5,307 bases of DNA. It comes from Candidatus Microgenomates bacterium (GTDB lineage Bacteria > Patescibacteriota > Microgenomatia > UBA1406 > GWC2-37-13). Within the stretch, counting starts at the first letter, position 1; every line of letters begins with the position of its first letter. Under the pieces are notes generated by a model that saw nothing but the letters and a program-made list of their open reading frames with translations, did no database searches and had not been told where the DNA came from. The stretch lies in assembly GCA_015491205.1 (NCBI GenBank), contig WFWI01000048.1:1-5307 (forward strand). Direction: 5' to 3'. The position numbers and the translations under genes were made by a program. Of this stretch, positions 1 through 5,307 are shown piece after piece.

Positions 1-1
1 A

Positions 2-259
2 AAAATAGCATACATAGCTTTTGTTTCTTTGTTTTTATTGAATATAGGGATATATGTAAAATCATTAAAACTATCTTCACAGATAACACAATTGGAAAAA
101 GATATAGCTGCTTTACAGATAGAAGTAGGAAAGTTGCAAGAAGAGGTATTACTTAAGGAATCTTTAGATAGAGTTGCTTCTCGGGCAGCACAGCTTGGGT
201 TTGAAAGCGTAGAAAATGTATTGCGTATTGATGTCTCTAAAGTTGCTTTTAAGGAATGA
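2..259 (+). CDS. ftsL: FtsL/DivIC-like cell division protein, 5'-truncated by the window edge
   Basis: This is the C-terminal part of a small bitopic division protein of the FtsL/DivIC kind, which in other bacteria joins the divisome and helps activate the FtsW-FtsI septal synthase. The frame is open to the left edge, so the TTG at base 29 is probably not the start: the codons before it (KIAYIAFVSLF) complete a hydrophobic membrane helix running over about bases 5-58. It is followed by a heptad-patterned coiled coil (ITQLEKDIAALQIEVGKLQ, about bases 83-139) and then by ESLDRVASRAAQLGF, which matches the short 'R..A...LG' segment that ends the coiled coil in FtsL/DivIC proteins. The gene ends in TGA 9 bases before ftsI, the usual place for ftsL in dcw clusters. 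FtsL-type proteins diverge strongly in sequence, so the call rests on architecture and position; DivIC/FtsB is the alternative name. Confidence 0.72.
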   Translation, partial: KIAYIAFVSLFLLNIGIYVKSLKLSSQITQLEKDIAALQIEVGKLQEEVLLKESLDRVASRAAQLGFESVENVLRIDVSKVAFKE

Positions 260-261
260 GG
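257..261 (+). promoter_or_regulatory. Shine-Dalgarno-like site of ftsI
   Basis: TGAGG lies 7 bases before the ATG at 269 and shares its TGA with the stop codon of the upstream ftsL-like gene. It is the only clear Shine-Dalgarno-like element at a gene start in the window, and it supports ATG 269 as the ftsI start. The overlap with the stop codon suggests that ribosomes finishing ftsL can help load on ftsI. Confidence 0.55.
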
Positions 262-268
262 CTTTATT

Positions 269-1921
269 ATGAAGTGGAAAGTAAGATTAGTGTTTTTTGC
301 ATTTACTATTTGGTTTATTTTAATAATCGCTAAGTCATTTTACTATCAAGTGGTTCAAGGCTCCTATTCTTCGCCTTTTGTGTTTACGAAAAAACAACTT
401 CCTGAACGAGGAGTCATTTACGACAGAAAAGGAGAAATATTGGCGGAAAATCGGAGAGTTTTTAGATTATATATTGATAAGAAAAAATTTAATGGAGACA
501 GAGAAGAAATGGAAACCTTGTCTAAGATGCTGAAAATTGATATATCAAGCGTGGAAGCAAAGCTTGATAGGAAGGGAGTTTGGATATCCCTTGCAAAAGA
601 GATCTCTTTAGGAAAGAAGGAGGCATTAGAAAGTTCTGGGATTAAGGGGCTCGTGTTCGAGGAAGAGTTTAAGAGGGTTTATCCAGAAAGTTCTCTTTCT
701 GCTCATGTTTTAGGTTTTGTTGGAAAGAATAGACTGGGAGATTCAGTTGGTTACTTTGGAGTGGAGGGCTATTATGATAAAAGTCTTCAGGGGTTGTCTG
801 GGATTGTTAAAAGTCAAAGGGGTGGAGGAGGCTTGCCTGTATTGTTTGGAGTACAAAGCGTGATCGAGGCTGAAAAAGGAGTTGATTTGTATCTTACAAT
901 TGAAAAGGGAGTGCAGAGGATAGTTAAAGAAAGGTTGAAAGAAGGAATAGAGATGTATGGCGCCAAGCTGGGATGTATTATAGTAGTTGATCCCAAAACC
1001 CTTGAGGTTTTAGCCCTTTCTTGTTTGCCTGATTATGATCCAAATTATTATTACAAGTATCCAAAGGAATATTTTGTTAATTACGCTATTTCCAATGCTT
1101 ACGAACCAGGTTCAATTTTTAAGCCTCTTATAGTTGCTGCAGCTTTGGAAGAAGGTGTGATAAGGCCTGATGATAAAGTCGATGAATCTGGTCCTGTAAG
1201 AGTAGGAGATGCTGAAATTAATACTTGGGATAACAAGTATGAGGGTGAGATTACCATTACTAGGGTTTTAGAACGATCATCAAATGTTGGTATGGTAAGA
1301 ATAGGAGAAAAGCTTGGAAAGGAAAAGATTTGGAAGTATTTGGAAAAGTATGGTTTTTTTGAAAAGACGGGTATAGACTTGCAGGGAGAGGCAGGAAGTA
1401 TAATAAAGCCAAAGAGAAACTGGTATCCAATCGATTATGCCACTGTTACATTTGGACAGGGGATTGCTGTTACTCCTATTCAAATGGTGCGAGCTTTTGC
1501 CTCACTAGTTAACGGGGGAGAGTTATTAACACCTTATGTGGTTTATAAAATAGATGATGGCTCTCCACAAACTATAAGGAGAAAAGTTGATGGCAGGGTA
1601 ATTTCAGAAAAGACTTCCAAACAGATAAGATACATGTTAGTAAAAGCAGTTGAAAAGGGTTTGGTTAAATGGCGAAGACCAGAGGGTTATGCTATTGGAG
1701 GAAAAACAGGCACAGCTCAAATTCCTATAAAAGGACGGTATGATCCTGAAAAAACTTTAGCTTCGTTTATTGGTTTTTTTCCAGCTGAAAACCCAAGGGT
1801 TCTAGCTATGGTAATGTTAAAAGAACCTGAAGCTTCTCCTTGGGGATCAGAGACGGCGGCTCCTATTTTCTTTAAATTGGTTAAAGATCTTATAGTTTAT
1901 TATAATATCCTACCAGAATGA
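269..1921 (+). CDS. ftsI: Class B penicillin-binding protein, septal D,D-transpeptidase FtsI (PBP3-like)
   Basis: This enzyme crosslinks peptidoglycan stem peptides at the division septum, working outside the membrane with FtsW. The 550-residue protein has a short basic N-terminus (MKWKVR), one membrane anchor at about residues 6-22, and a PBP dimer domain at about 40-200 that opens with the family signature ERGVIYDRKGEILA (46-59). The transpeptidase domain covers about 235-545. All three catalytic motifs are intact: S282-I-F-K285 (nucleophile Ser282, in EPGSIFKP), S337-S-N339, and K479-T-G481 (KTGTAQ). There is no glycosyltransferase domain and no PASTA repeat, so it is a monofunctional class B PBP; its length is a little below the 580-600 of many FtsI proteins. 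ATG 269 is supported by TGAGG 7 bases upstream. Position after an ftsL-like gene and before murE is the classic dcw order and favours FtsI over the elongation enzyme PBP2/MrdA. The end overlaps murE by 4 bases. Confidence 0.95.
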   Translation: MKWKVRLVFFAFTIWFILIIAKSFYYQVVQGSYSSPFVFTKKQLPERGVIYDRKGEILAENRRVFRLYIDKKKFNGDREEMETLSKMLKIDISSVEAKLDRKGVWISLAKEISLGKKEALESSGIKGLVFEEEFKRVYPESSLSAHVLGFVGKNRLGDSVGYFGVEGYYDKSLQGLSGIVKSQRGGGGLPVLFGVQSVIEAEKGVDLYLTIEKGVQRIVKERLKEGIEMYGAKLGCIIVVDPKTLEVLALSCLPDYDPNYYYKYPKEYFVNYAISNAYEPGSIFKPLIVAAALEEGVIRPDDKVDESGPVRVGDAEINTWDNKYEGEITITRVLERSSNVGMVRIGEKLGKEKIWKYLEKYGFFEKTGIDLQGEAGSIIKPKRNWYPIDYATVTFGQGIAVTPIQMVRAFASLVNGGELLTPYVVYKIDDGSPQTIRRKVDGRVISEKTSKQIRYMLVKAVEKGLVKWRRPEGYAIGGKTGTAQIPIKGRYDPEKTLASFIGFFPAENPRVLAMVMLKEPEASPWGSETAAPIFFKLVKDLIVYYNILPE

Positions 1922-3186
1922 AGGGTTTAAAGCGGAAATTAAAGAACTTACTTCACTTTGTAGAAGCTTTTGTATTTGCAGCTTTTTATGGTTTTCCTGC
2001 TAGAAAGCTTAGGGTAATTGGAGTAACTGGCACTGATGGAAAGACTACAACAACCACTTTGATTTATCAAGGATTAAAGAAAGCAGGTAAAAGGGTTAGC
2101 ATGATAAGCTCAGTATATGCAAAAATAGGGGATAAGATTTATGAGACAGGTCTTCATACTACAACTCCTGCTGCAAGAGATTTACAAAGATATTTATATT
2201 TAGCTGCAAAAAATGGAGAGAAATATATGGTTCTTGAGGTAACAGCTCACGGCCTTGATCAACATAGGGTAGACTTTATTAATTTCGATATAGGAGTTTT
2301 AACCAACATTACTCCTGAGCATATTCTTTCAAAAGATAAGGAAGCTGATTATTTTGGGAGTTTTGAAAAATATATGGCAGCAAAACTAAAGCTGCTTTTA
2401 AGGTCAAAAAAGGTTGTTGTGAACAAAGATGCAGAAGTTTATCCTGAGCTTAAAAAAACTTTAGAAGGCAAAGAGGTTTACACTTATGGAAAAACTAAGG
2501 CAGACTTTACTCTTGATTTAAATGATTTAAAAAAAATTAAAAAGCACCCCTTGCCAGACTTTTTAAAGGAAAACTTTTTAGCAGCCTATGCTGCTTTAAA
2601 GCTACTTGGAGTAGAGAATAAAGTTATCTTTAAAGCTTTATCTGAGTTTAAGCTGCCTCCTGGCAGGTTGGAGGTGGTTTATTCGAAGGATTTTACAGTA
2701 ATAATTGATTTTGCCCATACAATTAATTCTTTTAGAAAAGTCCTTCCGTTTATTAAAAAAACTTATGTGAAAAAAGGTGGAAGGCTTATTCATGTTTTTG
2801 GAGTAGCAGGAGAGAGGGATTTTACAAAAAGGAAAGCTATGGGAGAGGCCTCAGGCGAGGCAGCAGACGTGGTTATTTTGACAGAAGAGGATTATAGAAC
2901 CGAGGATCCAGTAAAAATAGCTCAAGAGGTAGCAGCAGGACTTATTGAAAAAGGTTTTAAAGAAGCAAAAAAAATGTCTGAGATTGAAAGGAAAGGAAAG
3001 TTTTATCATATAGAGGTTGACAGGTTTAGAGCTCTTGAGAAAGCTGTTTCTTTAGCAAAAAAAGGAGATGTTGTTTTGGCAACAGGCAAGGGTCATGAGA
3101 AGAGCTTAGCCAGGGGCAAAAAAGAATATCCTTGGGGTGAGAAGGAGGCTATTCTAAAAATTTTAAAGAAACTCCAATATGTTTAA
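1918..3186 (+). CDS. murE: MurE-type Mur ligase lacking the N-terminal UDP-sugar domain
   Basis: The protein looks like the cytoplasmic ligase that adds the third stem-peptide residue to UDP-MurNAc-L-Ala-D-Glu using ATP. At 422 residues it is about 70 short of normal MurE. The P-loop GVTGTDGKTTT sits at 35-45, whereas in standard MurE it follows a domain of about 100 residues. Other family marks are TTTP (81-84), EVTAHGLDQHRV (107-118), TNITPEH (129-135), AAK (154-156; Lys156 aligns with the carbamylated lysine), PPGRLE (247-252), the DYAHTPD equivalent DFAHTIN (264-270), FGVAGERDFTKRKAMG (294-309) and GKGHE (390-394). The region 136-147 disrupts the usual HLDYHG, and the substrate-recognition DNPR loop reads EDYR (324-327). 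The segment before the P-loop is a hydrophobic or amphipathic helix (LLHFVEAFVFAAFYGFPA, 11-28). The start is the ATG of an ATGA overlap with ftsI, with no Shine-Dalgarno visible, so coupling is likely. It lacks the Cys4 zinc site of MurT. The third amino acid cannot be predicted safely. Confidence 0.82.
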   Translation: MKGLKRKLKNLLHFVEAFVFAAFYGFPARKLRVIGVTGTDGKTTTTTLIYQGLKKAGKRVSMISSVYAKIGDKIYETGLHTTTPAARDLQRYLYLAAKNGEKYMVLEVTAHGLDQHRVDFINFDIGVLTNITPEHILSKDKEADYFGSFEKYMAAKLKLLLRSKKVVVNKDAEVYPELKKTLEGKEVYTYGKTKADFTLDLNDLKKIKKHPLPDFLKENFLAAYAALKLLGVENKVIFKALSEFKLPPGRLEVVYSKDFTVIIDFAHTINSFRKVLPFIKKTYVKKGGRLIHVFGVAGERDFTKRKAMGEASGEAADVVILTEEDYRTEDPVKIAQEVAAGLIEKGFKEAKKMSEIERKGKFYHIEVDRFRALEKAVSLAKKGDVVLATGKGHEKSLARGKKEYPWGEKEAILKILKKLQYV

Positions 3187-3901
3187 ATTAAACGACAGTC
3201 TATATTTCACGTCCGATATTTTTCAAGAAAATATTCTCAATTTTTTTGGCACTAAAAAGCTCAGTTTTGATAAAATTGATCAAAAAATTTTTTTAACGAT
3301 AAAAAAAGAATTCTCGTTTGTAAAGCAACTTTTTCTTGTAAAACAGATTCATAGTAGTAGAGTAATAGTTCCATCGGCCAAACTTTATTCTAATACCCTC
3401 ATTAGAGTTGGTAAGGGTGATGGTATAGTAACTGACCGCTCCAATGTCGCAATAGCTGTTTTTACAGGAGATTGTCTACCGGTTATTTTGTCGGATGGAA
3501 ATGTGATAGGAATATATCATGCTGGCTGGAAGGGAAGCTTGGAAAATATTGCAAAAGTGGCTGTTGAGGCAATGAGCCGGTTTGGCGCCAGAGTTTCAGA
3601 GATAAAAGTAGCTCTGGGACCTTCCATTGGAGCTTGTTGTTATTCAGTTGACCAGGAAAGGGCTAGGATGTTTGCGAGGGCTTATCCGCAGTGGAAGGAG
3701 AAAATTTTGACTTTTTTTGGAGAAAAAATTTTTCTTAATTTTCCCTTGTTGAACTATCTTCAGCTCATTGAGGTTGGGGTTAAGAAGGAGAATGTTGATT
3801 ATATTCCCTTTTGCACTTATTGTGATGAAAGGTTTTTCTCTTTTCGTAGGGATAAAAAGCTTGAGAAGGAGATGATAAGTTTTGTTGTTAAAAAGGAATG
3901 A
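3179..3901 (+). CDS. pgeF: Peptidoglycan editing factor PgeF (YfiH / DUF152 'laccase domain' family)
   Basis: This family was once called multicopper polyphenol oxidase or laccase-like. In E. coli, YfiH (PgeF) is known to keep the stem peptide correct by preventing L-Ser from persisting in the place of L-Ala. The 240-residue protein is typical in length and carries the family motifs in order: KQIHSSRV (55-62, His58), DGIVTD (81-86), TGDCLPVIL (96-104, Cys99), HAGWKG (114-119, His114), GPSIGACCYSV (147-157) and CTYCDERFFSFRRD (212-225). His58, Cys99 and His114 match the conserved His-Cys-His metal or catalytic set. Two variations are visible: TGDC instead of the common TADC, and a C-terminus that lacks the usual glycine-rich tail with a TGR motif after RRD. 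No signal peptide is present, so it should be cytoplasmic. Its start overlaps murE by 8 bases (ATGTTTAA) and its stop overlaps murC by 4, placing it directly beside the enzyme whose amino acid choice it is thought to police. Confidence 0.9.
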   Translation: MFKLNDSLYFTSDIFQENILNFFGTKKLSFDKIDQKIFLTIKKEFSFVKQLFLVKQIHSSRVIVPSAKLYSNTLIRVGKGDGIVTDRSNVAIAVFTGDCLPVILSDGNVIGIYHAGWKGSLENIAKVAVEAMSRFGARVSEIKVALGPSIGACCYSVDQERARMFARAYPQWKEKILTFFGEKIFLNFPLLNYLQLIEVGVKKENVDYIPFCTYCDERFFSFRRDKKLEKEMISFVVKKE

Positions 3902-5280
3902 GAATCCATTTTGTGGGAATAAAAGGGGTTGGAATGGGAAATTTAGCTATTTTTTTAAAACTTATGGGAGAGGAAGTGCAGGGAAGTGATGTTAAGGGTA
4001 AGTTTCCAACCGATCCCTTGCTTGCCAAGTACGGGATAAAAGTTTTCGAAGAGTTTTCAAAGGAGAATTTAAGAGGGGTTGATAAGGTCATCTTTACAGG
4101 CGCTCATCAAGGTGTAAGAAATCCAGAAGTTGTCTGGGCAAAAAAGCAGGGAATTCCTGTTTTTCATTTTAGCGAATTTATAGGCAGGGAAGTTTTGCCT
4201 GAGTTTAAAATCAAAGTTGCTGTTGCAGGAACACATGGAAAGACAACAACTTCTTCCCTAGTTGTCTGGAGTTTATTAAAGCTTAATAAGCCTTTAGGTT
4301 ATCTTGTTGGAGCGCCGTTTTTTAACAAAACAATAGAGGGAGTAGGATTTACAGGAAAGGAAGTTTTTGTATTAGAGGCAGATGAGTATGCAAAGTCTTC
4401 ACCAGTTGATACAACTCCCAAATTTTTTGAATATAAAAATTTAGATTACATCTTGCTTCCGACTTTGGACTTTGATCACCCTGATGTTTACAAAGATGAG
4501 AGGGCAACTATTTTGGCTTTTGAAAAGTTTTTGACTTTGAACCCAAACGCTATAGTAATTTATAATCTTGAGGATCCAAACTTAGCTGAGTTAATGGGCA
4601 GGATTAAAAACAAAAAGTTTTCTTATGGAAGAGGTGATCGGGCGGATGTTAGGATTGGAGGAGTAGAGTTTTCTCCGAAGTTAACAAAATTTAGCTTGCA
4701 TCTTTTTGGGAACAGAGTTAGCTTTGAGATTGAGCTTTTTGGCTATCACAACGTTTTAAACTCCACAGCGGTTATTACCCTTCTTTATCTTTTGAACAAC
4801 AGGCTGGAGGAGATAGGAGAGGCATTAAAGGGTTTTTCTGGCGCTGACCGTAGGCTTGAGTTTAAGGGAAGGCTTAAGGATAAGTTAGTTTTTGACGATT
4901 ATGCACATCATCCCACGGAGATAAAGGCAACAATGGATGCTTTAAGAAAAGCCTTTCCAGAGAAAAAGATTTTGCTTATTTTTCAACCTCATACCTTTTC
5001 TCGCACCTTTGCTTTGAAAGAAAAATTTATTTTAGCTTTGCAAGAGGCTGATAGAATAATCCTTTTGCCTATTTTTCCTTCAGCTCGTGAAAAACCTCAG
5101 GAGTTTAACATTAGTTCCAAACAACTGGTGGAAATGTTGGTTAAAAAGGGCAAAAAAGCAAAACTAGCCAATAGTTTTGAGGAAGCAGCCAAGATCGCAA
5201 AGGAGAGCCAAGATATTGATATAATTTTAACTGCAGGAGCAGGCGATGTTTACAAATGTTTAAATTACTTTAATGGTTGA
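3898..5280 (+). CDS. murC: UDP-N-acetylmuramate--L-alanine ligase MurC
   Basis: MurC attaches the first residue, L-Ala, to UDP-MurNAc in the cytoplasm with ATP. The 460-residue protein has all three domains: an N-terminal UDP-binding fold (IHFVGIKGVGMGNLA, 3-17, and GSD, 29-31), a central ATPase domain with P-loop AGTHGKTTTSS (110-120), EADEY (160-164), DFDHPDVY (191-198) and GYHNVLNSTAVI (282-293), and a C-terminal domain with GADRRLEFKG (315-324), DDYAHHPTEI (333-342), QPHTFSRT (363-370) and GAGDVYK (447-453). The last three are typical of MurC. The stretch after EADEY, with PKFFEY and LPTLDFDHPD, has a flavour of the recycling ligase Mpl, but the C-terminal domain fits MurC better. The start overlaps the pgeF stop as ATGA. 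AAGGA ends just before the ATG, too near for a normal Shine-Dalgarno, so coupled translation is likely. The end overlaps the next gene by 8 bases. Confidence 0.92.
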   Translation: MRIHFVGIKGVGMGNLAIFLKLMGEEVQGSDVKGKFPTDPLLAKYGIKVFEEFSKENLRGVDKVIFTGAHQGVRNPEVVWAKKQGIPVFHFSEFIGREVLPEFKIKVAVAGTHGKTTTSSLVVWSLLKLNKPLGYLVGAPFFNKTIEGVGFTGKEVFVLEADEYAKSSPVDTTPKFFEYKNLDYILLPTLDFDHPDVYKDERATILAFEKFLTLNPNAIVIYNLEDPNLAELMGRIKNKKFSYGRGDRADVRIGGVEFSPKLTKFSLHLFGNRVSFEIELFGYHNVLNSTAVITLLYLLNNRLEEIGEALKGFSGADRRLEFKGRLKDKLVFDDYAHHPTEIKATMDALRKAFPEKKILLIFQPHTFSRTFALKEKFILALQEADRIILLPIFPSAREKPQEFNISSKQLVEMLVKKGKKAKLANSFEEAAKIAKESQDIDIILTAGAGDVYKCLNYFNG

Positions 5281-5307
5281 GGTTGAGCTCTTAAAAAGGA
5301 TTTTAGG
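5273..5307 (+). CDS. Start of a downstream gene, possibly murB, cut by the window edge
   Basis: A frame opens at ATG 5273, overlaps the last 8 bases of murC (ATGGTTGA) and stays open to the edge, reading MVEVELLKRIL followed by a certain Gly (GG-). The overlap has the same length and form as the murE-pgeF junction, which supports a real start. MurB (UDP-N-acetylenolpyruvoylglucosamine reductase) often follows murC, and a short helix ending in L-G is a common way for MurB to begin. Twelve residues are too few to identify a family, so murB is a guess from context; no Shine-Dalgarno is seen. Confidence 0.42.
   Translation, partial: MVEVELLKRIL

Noticed and set aside
814..996. Minus-strand open frame of 60 codons inside ftsI
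   Set aside because: It lies opposite the well-conserved FtsI coding sequence, has low-complexity composition and no recognisable motif or start signal.
1280..1483. Minus-strand open frame of 67 codons inside ftsI
   Set aside because: It is opposite the transpeptidase domain containing the SxN motif; no family resemblance and no room for its own promoter.
2878..2896. TTGACA with a nearby ATTATA resembling an internal promoter in murE
   Set aside because: The two boxes are only 7 bases apart, far from the 16-18 needed, and both fall in conserved coding sequence.
2529..3063. Runs of 7-8 A in murE as programmed frameshift sites
   Set aside because: Such runs are expected from AAA lysine codons in AT-rich DNA; the frame stays correct through all of them, and no alternative product of interest is seen.
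1918..3186. MurT (lipid II amidation) or CapB identity for the short Mur ligase
   Set aside because: MurT also lacks the MurE N-terminal domain, but no Cys4 zinc site or GatD neighbour is seen, and the AGERD-x-x-KR, GKGHE and TEDP motifs point to MurE.
3179..3901. Laccase or multicopper polyphenol oxidase function
   Set aside because: The older family name persists in databases, but the protein lacks multicopper oxidase cupredoxin motifs, and the context and E. coli genetics support peptidoglycan editing.
3888..4091. Minus-strand open frame of 67 codons across the pgeF-murC junction
   Set aside because: It is antisense to the conserved MurC N-terminus; its Ser/Pro-rich translation is what the reverse of this reading frame would give.
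257..5280. UGA recoded as glycine, as in some Patescibacteria lineages
   Set aside because: TGA ends four frames exactly where the next gene starts, reading through ftsI or pgeF meets a TAA within a few codons, and glycine is served by ordinary GGN codons.

Overview
The window is a tightly packed, one-direction (+ strand) stretch of a division and cell wall (dcw) operon. It holds four complete genes and two edge-cut ones: an FtsL-like division protein (5' end missing), a FtsI-type transpeptidase, a short MurE-type Mur ligase, a PgeF/YfiH peptidoglycan editing factor, MurC, and the first 12 codons of another gene that looks like murB. I see no RNA gene, mobile element, repeat array, CRISPR, promoter or terminator; the longest gap between genes is 9 bases.

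Organism: the DNA is AT-rich, prefers AGA/AGG for arginine, and uses TGA as an ordinary stop in four of the five complete reading-frame ends. The MurE is about 70 residues shorter than usual because its N-terminal UDP-sugar domain is missing. The MurC has unusual central motifs, and the dcw cluster is condensed. Together this best fits a Candidate Phyla Radiation (Patescibacteria) genome, perhaps of the Microgenomates kind. That assignment is an inference from protein character and layout, not from a marker gene.

Layout: bases 2-259 ftsL-like; 269-1921 ftsI; 1918-3186 murE-like; 3179-3901 pgeF; 3898-5280 murC; 5273 to the right edge, probable murB. After ftsI every junction is an overlap, alternating between 4 bases (ATGA) and 8 bases (ATGTTTAA, ATGGTTGA). 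This suggests one transcript with coupled translation; only ftsI has a clear Shine-Dalgarno-like sequence.

How the genes work together: MurB and MurC make UDP-MurNAc-L-Ala, PgeF is known from other bacteria to keep L-Ser from replacing L-Ala at this position, and MurE adds the third residue of the stem peptide. FtsI crosslinks the finished peptides at the septum, where FtsL is part of the divisome that activates it. I found no wholly unknown system. The points of interest are the reduced, motif-divergent MurE, the pgeF-murC pairing, and the absence of mraY, murD, ftsW and murG between murE and murC.
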